A stretch of 64,000 nucleotides of DNA from Monilinia fructicola (lineage: Eukaryota; Ascomycota; Leotiomycetes; Helotiales; Sclerotiniaceae): the NCBI GenBank assembly GCA_008692225.1, contig VICG01000017.1:124001-188000 (forward strand), in the 5' to 3' direction. Below the pieces are notes generated by a model. That model ran no database searches, was not told the origin of the DNA, and was given only the letters and a program-made list of their open reading frames with translations. Positions 22,401-35,650 of the stretch are shown piece after piece. Both the position numbers and the translations under genes were made by a program. Each line of letters starts with the position of its first letter. Within the stretch, counting starts at the first letter, position 1.

Positions 22401-24860
22401 TAGAATTAATATATATATTTATATTATAAATAAAAAACATTATTATTATCCTAATTTTAAGATTAAAATATTAATCAAAAAAGGATTATTATAGAATTAA
22501 AAGGATTAAAAAAAGTAATAATCATTAATTAAGAATCTAGATTAAATACTATGAAAAAAATCCGTTTTAAAGATAATAGTTTATTAGTTTATATAAATAT
22601 ATACAATCCTAAATATTATTAGGAAATATATATCTATTAATAAATCGAGGTAGAAAATAATTCAACAATTAATAAAGTTATTAGAGAAATATTAATTTTA
22701 AACTTTACTTTTAAACGAAATGCTAATAGATTATTAATTAATCTATTAAATATCTTATACAAAAAGAGAGGAATATTAAACCTTATAGTTTTAATAATTC
22801 ATTATAATAAAAATTCTATTAATTTTATCAATAAAATACTTTTTATTATAGAATATAACTATTATATTATTAATAGCTTTAAGATCAATTGATAATATAA
22901 TAAATATAACTAATCTAAATAAAATAAGAATAATTTTGAAAAAAAAAATAACCTTTATAACAATTATATTCAAAGCAGGAATTAGAATACAAAAAAAATT
23001 AAATATAATAGAATTAATTAAGTTTTATAATAAAATTATATAAAGAATAATATATAAAGCAACTATAAATAAATGAAGAAAATTATAAAAATAAATAAAA
23101 TTAGATATAAAGAGCAATCTATTTAAAAAAGTAATTATTAAAAATTATATTTTTTATATATAAGAATATAATTCAGCTACTATTAAAAAGCAATAATTTG
23201 AAAAGTTAAAAATAAGCCTTATTATTAGCTCTATATTTAAAGGCAATAATAATATACAACTAATATATAAAAACTAATAAAGAAATGAAACTAAAATCCA
23301 ATTATATTAATATATAAAAAAAGTAATAAATATAATAAGCAAAGAAATATATCTAGTTTAGATCGGGATAAAATTATAACCAAATTTAAATTAGCTAATA
23401 TAAGAATAAAAGATTATTTAATAAACAATTAAATATATAATTCTATTATAAAAATAAAAAAGTATAGAGTAAAATAAAGAAAAGGCTAAAAATTAAAATA
23501 AAACAAAAAGAAAGTAAAAAAGATTAATTAAAAATCTAATATAATATAGATTAAAAAAGTAATAAATATTAATATAATAATATTAAAAAGATTTTAAAAA
23601 TTTAAAAGAAAAGAGAAGCAATAACTTTATCTAAGATTTATAAGATAAAAATAAAAAAACAATTTAAGATAAACTGAAAATTGTAATTATAGAGAAAGTA
23701 TATTCTAGTGTTTATACTAAAATTATAAATTAGGAAAAAAAACCGATATTAAAACTAATAATTCGATAGATTCATTTAAAAATTAGCAAAAAAGTTAATA
23801 AAGAAAAATAATAATAAATTAACAAAGATACTTTATACTCTTTGAAATTTAGTAAGAAAAATTACATTTATATTAATAAAAAGAATATAGAGAAGATTTA
23901 AGAATTAAAATGCTTTTATAAATCTTAATTTACAATTAATAATAGTAAAGAAATATATAGATAATATATAAGTTAAATATAATAATATTATTAAAGATTA
24001 TTATTTGATTATAAAAACAAAAAAGCAAAGATAATGAATAAAGATTTGATAGAAATAGGTTTTAAGAGATATATACTTTATTTAAAAGCTAAAGCCCTAG
24101 CCTTTTTAAAAGCTTAATTTGATAAATATAAATCAATCTTAAGATTTATTAATAAAAGATTATAGTTTTTGTAAAAGAATAATATTAACCTTATAGAATA
24201 TATAAATATATATATATATATAGAGAGATAGATATATGTATTCTTTTAAGCTTTATTAAACTATAATAAAAAATGTTTAATAAATATATATATTATAATC
24301 TGGATCGCGAAACTCAAACTATATAAATAGTATATAATATAACTAAAAATAAAATAGAATTAGATTGTTAATATATATATCAATAAATAAATAAAAGTTT
24401 TGATTATATTAGTATTAATCTATACTTATTTAAAAATATATAAAATGAAAATTAGTATAATAATCATTGATAAAGATAGTTTAATATTAAAGTTCAATAA
24501 TAAAAGTTTAAATACAAAAGAATTTAATAATAGATCTTATTTATTAAAAGGAATAATAAAATACAATTTATAGGTAAACGAAGATTACAGAATCAAACCT
24601 AATAACAAAAAATTAACAAGGAGTAGAAAAAAGAAAAATAATATAAAAGAATAATAATATATACTAAATATTAAAGCAATATTAAAATAATTAAAATAAT
24701 AATTTAAAAAAAGGTATTAATATAACAAAGAATAAGAAAAGGCTATATTTTAATTTTTTTAATTTAGGAATATTATTTCAATATAAAATCTAGAAAAGCA
24801 AGGAAAATTTTGATTTACAAAAATATTATAGAAATTATAATTATTTTAGATAACAATGGT
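22401..24860. other. AT-rich degraded repeat, unclassified
   Basis: No gene. It is presumably the 3' part of the gypsy element or a further degraded element; no LTR or domain could be assigned. Confidence 0.4.
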
Positions 24861-25207
24861 TTACTAGGGTATCAAATATAAAAGGGGAAACTATATTAAA
24901 AAATGATTCTTTTAATAAGGTTATATAATTATAATACTAGTATTTAAAAGGAAAGGATTAAAGATCCTTTTCTTTTCCTTCTTATAAATCACTATAATAT
25001 TTTAGTTCCCCTCTCTACTCCCCGTCCCTTATTCTATAAAGTGATTCTATTATTAGCTTATAATATAATATTATAAATATTCAAGTAATACTATTTATAA
25101 TATTATATTTCGCTTAGCCTATACTACCCCTGACTAGCGCATAGCCTTACAATAATTTAAATAATCAAGTATTATAGTTAAATATACCTTTAAGGATAAG
25201 GTATTGC
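24861..25207. other. Less degraded patch with dispersed repeat copy
   Basis: Composition is higher around 24940-25035 (with CCCCTCTCTACTCCCCGTCC), and the dispersed block shared with about 6290-6353 lies at 25079-25147. This could be a retrotransposon terminus (LTR end ATAGCCTTACA), but the partner end is not evident. Confidence 0.4.
25079..25147. repeat. Dispersed repeat block, copy 2
   Basis: Matches about 6290-6353 nearly base for base, differing mainly by transitions (for example GACTAGCGC against GACTAACGC). Confidence 0.6.
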
Positions 25208-26042
25208 TAAATGGCTTACCCTACTTCTCGCCACCCCTCTCATTCAATTAGGCTTTTACACTAAAAATGGCCATTTTAATATCTTTATCATTGAATAAAT
25301 CATTAATATAAGAGATTACAATTCCTAGAAATAATTCAATATATATATATCGATAAAATTAAAGAGTTTTATGTTTTTGCGACTTTTAAATATAGAGTAA
25401 TAAAATATTATAAAATATTAAACTTCTGATTTTCGATTTGTATATAAATCCCATATAAAATTAAAATATCAAAAAATGTTATGTGTATTTAAAAAATATA
25501 AAGATAATCTAGAAATTTCTATAAAAGTTTAGAATTGCTTTTAATGAAATATATTGTTTTAATAATACATTTTCATTTAAAATTAATATTAATATTCATT
25601 ATAGGTTTTAAAATTTTACTAATGAGATTTTATTATATGAAAATCATAATTTAAATGTTTAATTCTATATAAGTTACAATATATAATCAAAATAGTTTAT
25701 AAGATATATATTACTTTCTAGATTTTATCAGAATTTCTCAATTGTTTTTGATTATCTTTATTAAAAAGTTATAATTTTTTATAAATTTTGATTTTGTAGT
25801 GACTCATATATAAATCCAAAACTACAAATTCTAACTTTTTATAATATTTTATTACTTGGTATAGGAAGTTCTCAAAATTAAAGATCTTGAAGTTTTTTAG
25901 ATAATCATATAAAGAATTAGAAGCCAAACTTTAAAAAGTATATATTTAATTTTTTAAAGTTATTAATACGTTGAAATAACTATTTTTAGTGTAAAAGGCT
26001 AGCCAAATGAAGGGGGTGGCGAGAAGTAGGGTAGGCGATTTA
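25208..26042. mobile_element. Family Y foldback element, copy 2
   Basis: 835 bp including flanking TA. The left end TAAATGGCTTACCCTACTTC is a mutated form of the Y terminus; the right end is GTAGGGTAGGCGATTTA. The internal arms are inverted repeats as in the other copies. Confidence 0.85.
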
Positions 26043-27350
26043 GTATATCAACTAAAAGCGTTGAGCGCGTTTAGTTAGCTAGTATGTTTGGTTAGCCTAC
26101 TCGAGTATATAACCTTCTATTATAGTATTATAAAATCATTTTATTAAAGTGAAAGATAACTATAGAAAGGAAATTATAGTCTTTTAATAATAAAAATAAT
26201 ATAAAGAAAAAGGAGAAATAAGAAGTATATTCCTAAATGAAGTTATACGAAACCATAACATAATATATTCCAAGGTATTCATATATCAATTTCGGCATTC
26301 ACTACTCAATGTAGCGTAGGGCATTGGCCTTGGCCTATGCCCTACATTCTTATATGAACTACTAGATGGTTCTACCAGGTAGATATTGCTTTATGATTTT
26401 AACTCTCGAGCTGTTTCAATTTACTACATTTGGTATAGTTTTAATTATCCACGAACCTAGCCCCTATAGTAGCGAGATGAAGGTGACTTCGGAATGCCTT
26501 ATACTATAGAATCTATCCTTTATTATATTTCACTCTTTGACTATGAATTTACTTGGTATTATGAATTTTACCTTTATTTAACTTAGAAAGTATTAAAGTA
26601 AAATCATATCAATCTCTATATTATAAAAATGATAAATCTCACTTTTAAGAATTGATATAAAATATTAAAATAGTAATACTAGAATAATTTACTATGTTTT
26701 AAAGTTATAGTATAAAGGTATTACTATATCTATAAAATAGTAATCTATAAACGTTTAGGTATATAGTATACAGTATATAGTTAAAGTTTGCTCCTAATAT
26801 TCAAGTACTACTTTAATAATAATATACTATATAATTATTTAATCTCTCTTAATTCTATTATAGTATATATTTTATATATATAAATAGTTAAAGCTTTAAA
26901 GCGTTTATATAAGAATATTCTAAAAAAATTATTTTTACTTTAGAATAGCTTTTAAAAATTAATATATAAAAGCGAAATACAAAAGGAATCCTTTAACTGA
27001 GAATAATTTACTTTAATAAATAATATAACTATTATTAATAAAATAGTAATAATCTTTATAATGTTAAAATAAAGTTAATACTATCAAAGTGAAATCAATA
27101 ATACTAAAGTGAAACCAAAAACTTATAATAAAATTAAGAATGATATACTAGTATTATAAAGCTAATATAATATTTAAAGCCATCTTGAAACCAATATATT
27201 ATTTTACAAATTACTTAATATAAACGTTTTAAAGTTTTTACCATTTATATAGATGAATCATACGCTATTATAAAAGTCAGGGAGATTCTATAATTATAAA
27301 ATATATTACTATAGAAGTAGCACTTTAGAGAAAGTAGTTGATCGGATATA
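26043..27350. other. AT-rich interval with a less degraded patch
   Basis: No gene. About 26230-26530 has near-normal composition and includes the near-perfect palindrome at 26317-26346 (arms GTAGGGCATTGGCC and GGCCTATGCCCTAC). It could be a solo LTR remnant; ends and target duplication could not be fixed. Confidence 0.45.
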
Positions 27351-27416
27351 TAGAATGTATAGCGTATTTCTAATGATTTTTTGCTTTTCTTATTCTATTT
27401 CTATTTCTATTTCTAA

Positions 27417-27462
27417 TCCTACTCCTACTCCTACTCCTACTCCTACTCCTACTCCTACTCCA
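27417..27462. repeat. (TCCTAC)n hexanucleotide array at a gene 3' end
   Basis: About seven units. On the minus strand (GGAGTA repeat) its first TAG is the stop codon of the reading frame ending at 27455. Confidence 0.8.
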
Positions 27463-29590
27463 TCTCCCCTTCCTTCCTTCCCCATCTCTCCTTCTTATCT
27501 TTTCCCTCTCGTTCCTTCCCTCCCATCCCCCTTATCATCCCCCTGCCCTCCTCCCACCCCCTCAACACCGCCATCTGTCTCTCTCCAATAACCCCCACCC
27601 CCTCCTCACTCGCCCGAATCATTTCCAAAAACATGCCATGAACAAGTTCCCTCACCTCACCCCTTACAATCCGACGAATCTCCTTTTGCAGCAGAGGATG
27701 AAATCTCGAGGTCGATTTGTGGTCCATATGTGGCGTGAATGTAATTGTCGAACTTCGAGTTGAGGGTGAAGATTCTTTCTTTTCCTCTTCTTCCCCCTCA
27801 CTATCGCCAACCTTTCTCTTCCCCTTTCTCGCCCTAGCCAATTTAATCTCCCATCTTCTTTTCCTATCATCCTTCTTTTCCCTCTCTTCTCTTTCTTTTT
27901 TCCCTTTCTCGATTTAAGTTCTGCCGTTTTCTCTTCTTCTTCTTTTTCCTCTTTTCTCTTCCTTCTTTCTGATTCTCTTTGTTCCTTGACCTTAGATTGT
28001 CTCCTATCTTTTTCTCTTTCCTTCTCTCTTTCTCTTTCCTCTTCTCTTTCTCTTCCTTTTCTCTTTCCCTTCCCTTTTCTCTTTTCCCTTTCCCTTTTCC
28101 TTTTTTCCTTCTTCTTCGCCTTATCCTTCTCTTTCTCGTCCTCCCTCTCCCACTTCCTTTTCTCATCAAGTCTCCATAGATTCTTTTGCGAAAGTGAACT
28201 CCGTACCGTTACCTCGTTGCTTTTGCTGCTCTCACTTTTACTCTTTTCACTTCCACTCCCAATCCCAGTCCCAGTTCCAGTCCCAGTCCCCTCCCATCTG
28301 TTCGTGTTGTTTGTTTCAGTCTCCGTCGTCGTCTCCCCGAATAACGATTGAAAGAATCCTTTTTTCGGATTTTCTTTTACTCTTTTTCCTTCATCGTTTC
28401 CCTGGGTGCGAATGTGGATGGGCTCGGGGTTGGATTGTTTGGCTTATGTTTTGAGGATGAAGATGATTGGCTTGGAGGTTCAATGGGGTTTGAGGTTGGG
28501 GTTGTAGACGATGGTGGTAATGAAGGTAGGGAAAATAAGGGTGAGAGTGAGGTTTTGGTGATGCATAAGGGTGATGTTGATGTTGTGGTGGGGATGGGTA
28601 GTGGGTAGATGGAGGATAAAGATAAGGGTCTAATGATGGTAAGCAGAGGGGATGTGTTAGTACAAATGGAATGGGATTGAATGGGATGGGATGGGATGGA
28701 TGGAATGGAATCGGCTGGAATAACGTAAAGTGATATGGAATGAATGGAATAAACAAAGAAGAAAGATCTTACAATCCAGATTGAGGTTTCTCCATTGCTA
28801 TTCTCGCTGTCTCTGTCTTTATCGCCGTCGCCGACGTCTGCATCGCTCTCGAAGCACACCCCTTGACCAAAAGTAACGGCTCATCCCCCCCCTTCCCTCT
28901 CATAAAACCAAAACTAGAAGAATCGAAAGCATCCCCTGTATCAATCAAAGAACCCTTCGCCTCCTTCACTAAACCGACCTTCTCATCATCCGTAAGACGA
29001 CTCTTTTCTGCACTTTGCTTATTTTCACTTCCAACTCCACGTCCGCTCTCAATTTCAACCCCCCGCTTCATTAATCTCTCACTCCTCCTTAACGCTACCT
29101 TTTCCTTTAGTCCCTCATCTCCGCCCCCCCACCTCATCCCCACCTTCACACTCCCAATTTTCCCCCTAACCTTCCTCTCCAGAATCTCTATCACATCCTC
29201 CCCTTCCTGCGTCTTCATCCCTTGATAGATATCAAAGCCAAGTTTATTCATGAGAAGTTGAGGAAGAAGATCCTTTTGTTTTTGGGTTTGTTTCTCGCGC
29301 TCTGGATTTGGGTGAGGCTGAAGGGACAAGGACAATTGTTCGCGAATGTAATAAACGAAAATGTCTTGTTCGGCAGGGCTCCAGTGAAATTTTTGACTGC
29401 TGGTTAGGGTGGATATGGGGTGAGTATGGGTCTGGGTTGGGGAGCGGGGGGGAGTGGTGCAGGGGGTGGTGCGAGGGGTGAAGGGGTGGTCGGAGGGTGA
29501 GGGGATGGGGATGGGGATGGGGGTGCTGTGGGTTTCATGGTGGGATGTGCTGCGTTGTGCTGGTATTGGGATGGGAAGTTTTGTATACAT
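27455..29590 (-). CDS. Unnamed protein with domain shared with island 1 gene
   Basis: Starts at ATG 29590. After a Pro/Thr-rich N-terminus (residues 1-65), the shared domain covers about 68-155: FHWSPAEQDIFVYYIREQL, then LGFDIYQGMKTQEGEDVIEI, then RKVRGKIGSVKVGMRWG. This aligns with the gene at 11107-12506. Exon 1 ends at 28773. An intron (28772-28630) leads in phase to a Ser/Pro-rich exon (from 28629, PLSLSSIYPLPI) that stops at 28377. The +1 frame then continues (KENPKKGFFQSLFGETTTE) into a long Lys/Glu/Arg-rich region, probably a charged helix. A second shift near the A6 run at 27896-27901 restores the C-terminal frame (STSRFHPLLQKEIRRIVRGE) to a TAG at 27455. Both breaks sit at A runs, so indels, biological or assembly-derived, are the simplest explanation. 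Highly basic; nuclear location is plausible. Function unknown. Confidence 0.62.
28630..28772 (-). other. Predicted 143-bp intron
   Basis: Donor GTAAGA at 28772, fungal consensus branch TACTAAC near 28658-28664, and acceptor ATTAG ending at 28630. Joining TT to A restores a leucine codon and opens an 83-codon Ser/Pro-rich frame. Confidence 0.8.
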
Positions 29591-30438
29591 TTATGTGCAT
29601 ATCGGTGGATATATATACTACAATACATTATAAGACGAAACGATATGCAAGAGGATGAAGCATGATCATTCGGTTGATTTCGAAAATGGTGTGAAGAAAC
29701 GGTGGGAAATATATTGTGTTTAAGATAAAGAAGATAGCATGAGAAATAGAGGAAAATTTAAGTTTGGTTTTATTTATTTCTAAACAAAATTAATGGAACT
29801 TGAAACGAAAAAGGGAGAGTAAAAAGGAGAGAAGATAAAAGAAAAAGAGAGCTTTTTCAAAAAACGAAAATATAAAACAATTAACTCTATTCTATAAGAA
29901 TATATATGAAATATACTGGATTATAATAGCATTTAAGAATAATAATTAATACTATACTAATAAAAATAACTAAAGATTATCTTAAACTCAGTATATAACC
30001 TTAGAATAAAACTAAATCTTTATATAATAATATAGAATTGTAATGAGTTGATACCCACGTATTATATTTTTTCATAAATGTATATTTTAACTCTTTATGT
30101 ACTATATAATTTTAATAAATTTATTTTAAAAAATATAAGCTTAAATGCGTTAAATAAATAAATTAATTCTTGTTCAATTATCTTCTTTTAAAATATTAAT
30201 TAAAACATTTTTTTTCTTAAAAAGGTTTTAATTTTATTATTACTTCATTTTTATTAAATAATTTAAAACTATAGAGATTAGCATTTGAAGAAATTTAATT
30301 TTCAAACTGTGAATTCATTGAATTTTATCTCTTGATGAGGGTTAGCCCCCAAATCCCCATTCCTTACTTCGTTCGAGGCTAATGAAATTCTACGAATCCA
30401 TTATCTAAAGTTTATTTTCCGCGAGTTTTAGTATTAAC
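29591..30438. other. Promoter flank of island 2 gene, then AT-rich sequence
   Basis: Near-normal composition to about 29760 probably contains the promoter of the minus-strand gene; no motif is assigned. AT-rich sequence follows. A moderately GC patch at about 30325-30415 (with GAGGGTTAGCCCCCAAATCC) directly precedes the AAT array and may be the end of a retroelement. Confidence 0.4.
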
Positions 30439-30831
<393 letters not shown>

Positions 30832-31401
30832 TTTAACCTTATTAATTTAATTGAATCTAATTTTATAATTCAATACTATTCTTTATAAAGCAAAAATAGG
30901 TTATTGAAAGAAGTAAAGCGATTTTTATATATAAAAAAACTTTATTTATTTACAAATATAATAAAAAGAAAAGGGATTTGGAATTAAAAAAAAAGGCTTT
31001 TTTAAAAAGAAGAAATTTTTCGAATTTTTTAATATTTCAGTATTTAAAAATATTAAGATTATAAGTTAGTGTTTCTTTAAAGGAGTTTAAGGTTATTTAA
31101 AACGATTTCTTGATTTGAATAAATAGTATTTTGTTTTAAATAAAATAAGAAAATATATTAGGATTAATATTTTATATTTTTATATATGTTTTTATATTGA
31201 AATACTTTCTAAGAATATATAGGAGAATTAAAATACCATAGAATTAAGGATCTAGAACTATATTTTCAAAAATAAAAGATTCCTTTTAATTTTCTTTATA
31301 TAGGATTACATATATAATTCTTTAGCTTAGTATATTCTTATACCTTTTGGGAAGTCTAAAAGAAATATAAATAAACATTATTATTACTATTATTATCATT
31401 A

Positions 31402-31515
31402 ATATAATATTAAGATAATATTAAGATAATATTAAGATAATATTAAGATAATATTAAGATAATATTAAGATAATAATCTTAAGATAATATTAAGATAATA
31501 TTAAGATAATATTAG
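31402..31515. repeat. 11-bp tandem repeat ATTAAGATAAT
   Basis: About nine to ten near-identical units with one short disruption (TAATCTTAAGATA). It lies at the left edge of the V/W repeat cluster, whose sequence is built from the same AAGATAATxTTAA vocabulary. Confidence 0.85.
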
Positions 31516-31571
31516 GCTAATTCTAAGTTAATCTTAAAATAAAATAAATAAATCAAATATCTTAAAATATA

Positions 31572-32251
31572 TAGTAAAATACTCTTATACTATAAAAAAT
31601 CAAATTAATTATTTTCATACTATAAAAATCAAGGTTATTTTACTATAATACTATTTAGATTCTATACTTTTTAAATAAAATTTAAAATGAAATCTATTTA
31701 GAAAATAAGAAAATCTAAAGGTTTATAATAAAATCTATATTAACAAATGAATAGTTATATTTATTATTTTAAAATGGAATAGCCAAAATGAAATGGCTAG
31801 AATAGAATGTTTATAATGGAATAACTAAAATAGAATAACCAAAATAAAATAACTAGAATGAAAAAGCCGAAATAGAAAAACCAAAATGAAATAGTTGGAA
31901 TGAAAAAGTTAGAAATGAAATGATTAAAATAAAATAACTAAAATAGAAGGGTTAGAATAAAAAAGCTAAAAGAATTGATTATTCTTAAAATAATTAAAAT
32001 AATTAAGTTTCGAAAATAATAGAAAATTAGAGCTTTTTTGTTTATTGATTAATAATTAATCATTTAAAATATTAAATTTTGGAAATTTATGATTTAATAT
32101 TTAGATTTTATATTTTTGAAATGAATTCTATATTTTTTTAGATTTTATAAAGAAAATATAAAATCTAGATAATATTATAATAAAATAGCTTTGATTTTTA
32201 TGATATAAAAGTAATTAATTCGATTTTTTATAGTATAAGAGTAATTTACTA
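31572..32251. mobile_element. Family W inverted-repeat element, copy 2
   Basis: Left end TAGTAAAATACTCTTATACT, right end AGTATAAGAGTAATTTACTA. Internal degenerate GAATGGAA-type minisatellite at about 31770-31985. It appears inserted in a V-family repeat. Confidence 0.78.
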
Positions 32252-32792
32252 TAAAATATATTAATAAATATAAAAATATATTAAAATAGTTTTAAATAAT
32301 TTAAAAATTTAAGATTATATTAGATTTATATTAAGATTATCGAAAATTTATATTAAAATCATCTAACGTTTATATTAAGATTATCTTAATATTATATCAA
32401 AATAATAATTTCATTATTTATTATAATATATTGAAAATTAGATTGTAAATATTAAAAAATTAGGATTAGTTGTTTAGTCAAATAATTAAGATTATTTAAT
32501 TAAGGAGAAAAAATTACAATATTATTAATTTTTGTTTTTCTTTTGTTTAGCTTTTTATAAAAAAGAATAGGTTAAATTCATTTTCAAAATTATAAATTTA
32601 TATTTATTTTAAAATAATTCGATATTCTTTTTAAAAATTTTTAAATAGTTTAAAATATCTTAATACTATCTTAATACGATTAGTAAGTTATTATATAAAT
32701 AAAGATTCAATATTATTTTAAAATTAGCTCAAAATTATATTCATACTAACCTTAATTCAAAAAACTTTTAATTAAATTTTAAGTTACTTTAA

Positions 32793-33373
32793 ACGGTAAA
32801 TTACTCTTATACTATAAAAAGTTAAATTAATTACTTTTATACTATAAAAATCGAAATCATTTTATTATAATACTATCTAGATTCTTTATTTTTTAAATAA
32901 AAATTTAAAAAATATAGAATATATTTAAAAAGTATAAAATCTAGATATTGAATTATAAATTTTCAAAATTTAATATTTTAATTGATTAGTTATTAATTAG
33001 TAAACAAAAAAGCTTTGATTTTCTGTTATTTTCGGAGCTTAATTATTTTTAGCTATTTCGAAGGTGATTAACCATTTCGGCCCTTTCATTCTGGCCATTC
33101 CATTCCCAACCCTTCCATTCTGGCTATTCCATTCTGGCCATTCCATTCTGGTCATTTGATTCTAACTCTTCCATTTCGAAATAATATAACTCTTAATTTG
33201 TTAATATAGATTCTATTATAAACCTTTAAATTCTATTGTTTTTTAAAAAGATTTTATTATAGATTCTATTTCAAAAATATAAAATCTAAATAACATTATA
33301 GTAGAATAACCTTGATTTTTGTGGTATAAAGGTAAACAATTTAATTTTTTATGATATAAAAATAATTTACCGT
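32793..33373. mobile_element. Family W inverted-repeat element, copy 3
   Basis: Ends ACGGTAAATTACTCTTATAC and AATTTACCGT. The short internal minisatellite (about 33060-33185) reads in the opposite orientation to the other copies (CATTCTGGCCATTCCATTC). Confidence 0.8.
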
Positions 33374-35650
33374 ATTTTAAATTATTTAAAATTATCTTAA
33401 ATCCTTTTAAGCTTTTTTAATATTTTTAAAAATATTCTTAATTCAAATTAAGAATGTCTTAATATAATCTAAAAATATTATTAAAAATGTTATAAATTAT
33501 ATTAAGTTTAATTAATTACTTTAATATTATTAATATCGAAAATACTATATTATAATCTTAAAAGTATAGAATTAATATTAACATTTCAAATCTAAAATTT
33601 ATAGGTATGAATAAAAAGGGTTATTTTTCCATTTTCAATTATTTTTGATAATTTTTTTTATAATCATCTTTTAATCTATTCCTTTATTTTTGTTAATAAT
33701 ATTCTTATGTTTTTTTATTAAATAGATCTTATTATTATATTTGAAAAATAACATATAATATGTATATACTTAATAAGATAATTAAATATATATAATACTA
33801 TTTTAAAATAATCTTGAAATAATTTCAAAATAGATTAATATCTTAAGATAATATTAAACTAATATTAAACTGGTTTTAAAATAGATTAAATAAATAAAAT
33901 ATTTTAAAAAATATCAATAAATGTTAAAATATCTTAAATTAGCTTAAGATAATTTGAACTTTAAAGATTATATTAAATCTATATTAAGATTATATCAAAT
34001 TCGTAGCAAAATTATTTTAATACTATATTAAAATTATCCTAATATAAATTTAATTTAATAATTTTATTATTTATTATAATATATTAAAAATTAGATTTAT
34101 AATATTGAGAAATTATAATTCGTTATTTACTCAAATGATTCTAATAATTTAATTAAAAAGAAAAAGAAAAAGAGAAAGAGAAATTCTCTTTTTTTCTTTT
34201 TTTCGAAGAGAATAAATCAAATCTATTTTAAAAACCTTAAATACGCATTTTTTTAAATATATTTTAATATAAATTAGTGAGTTTATTATAAAAATTCAGA
34301 TTTAATATCATTTTGATTTTAGTTTAAAATAATATCAACTTTAATTTAGAAAAGTCTTAAACTATTTAAAGCTATCTTAAATTATTTTAAGCTATTTTAA
34401 GTTATTTTTAATCATTTTATATTATTTTAAGCTTTTTCAATATTTCTGAAAACTTCTAATTTTATGAATGTATTAAAACTTTCATTATCATTTAATTATA
34501 ATATATAGAGTTTTTAAAGGTAAAAATATATATACTAATTCTAAATCTAAATAATAATCCTTTTTGCTTTAATTTTTCTAATCTTTATACTATAATTATA
34601 TTTACAAGATCTACAAAATTTATAGCTTTTACTTTAATTTCAACTATAAATATACAAATATAAATTAAATATAAGCTTTAAAACCCTCTTTAATTATTTG
34701 AAACTTTATATAATTTTTTTAATTTACTGAATTAATCAAAGGCTTTATTCTAATTTTGATTTAATTTATTATATTTATTATTATAAACTTAATCTTTATA
34801 TTTAATAACCTTTTAATTTATAATCTTTTAATTACCTAAATCAATATTAAAATTATTAAAAGGATATTAAAGGCTATTTTATTTGATATTTTAATTATTT
34901 AATATAATTATATAACTACTAATATTTTAACTTTATTTTATAATTTAAAAAAGAGATTATATAAATAAATATTAATCTTATCTTAAAGGAAATTATAATT
35001 TATAGATATTTTATGCTAATTAATATTGAATCCTGTAATTATAACATTAATTCTAAAATTAGAAAAATAATATAAATTATTTTATTTATAAAGCTAATTA
35101 AGATCTTTAAATCATTTAATATTAGCAATTTATTAAAAATAATTATTAAGAAGATTATTATTAATTATTATAACCTTAATTATTAGGGTCATTATAATCT
35201 ACTTTAATATATTAGATATATTAAATATATATATTACAATATATAGATTAATTAATATTAATTATATTAATTTATTATAATATATTGATTATTACAGATT
35301 CTTTATTATAGATTATTAAAACTATTCTATTACCCCTAAACAAGTAAATAGAAAACATATTCAATCTATTAAAGAGGAATTGGATTAAGTTTATAAGCAT
35401 AACAAAACTGCTTATAAAAATACTTAATATTCTTGTTTTAAATATTCTAATGATTATCTTAACTATATAAGATAAGATTATAATTAATTTTATATATAAA
35501 TATAGTTTTATTATAACAATTTGTAAAAATATTAGTTTAATCTTTAAAACTTTTATATTAAAGCCTTTTAAAACCAAAAACATTATATATAAAAAGATTT
35601 ATCTAATTTTTTTACTTGATAATTATAAAGTTATTATTACCTTAAAGACC

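Larger units (their letters stand above)
31516..34490. repeat. V/W repeat cluster, left
   Basis: Degraded copies of family V (AAGCTATTTTAAGCTATTTTA runs, and a TTAGTTATTTAGCCAA-like segment followed by poly-A/T and AAATCCATTTTTAAA-like sequence) interrupted by two W elements. No gene. The same arrangement recurs at about 56.0-60.3 kb. Confidence 0.6.

Noticed and set aside
26255..26530. tRNA gene in the less degraded patch
   Set aside because: No cloverleaf or A/B box pair could be drawn; the palindrome is one simple stem.
27979..28351. Plus-strand Phe/Ser/Leu-rich open frames that look hydrophobic
   Set aside because: They mirror the Lys/Glu/Arg-rich coding strand of the minus gene (TTC/CTT complement of GAA/AAG).
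28863..29225. Plus-strand 120-codon open frame in island 2
   Set aside because: It lies wholly antisense to the first exon, which has the family domain and a supported splice site.
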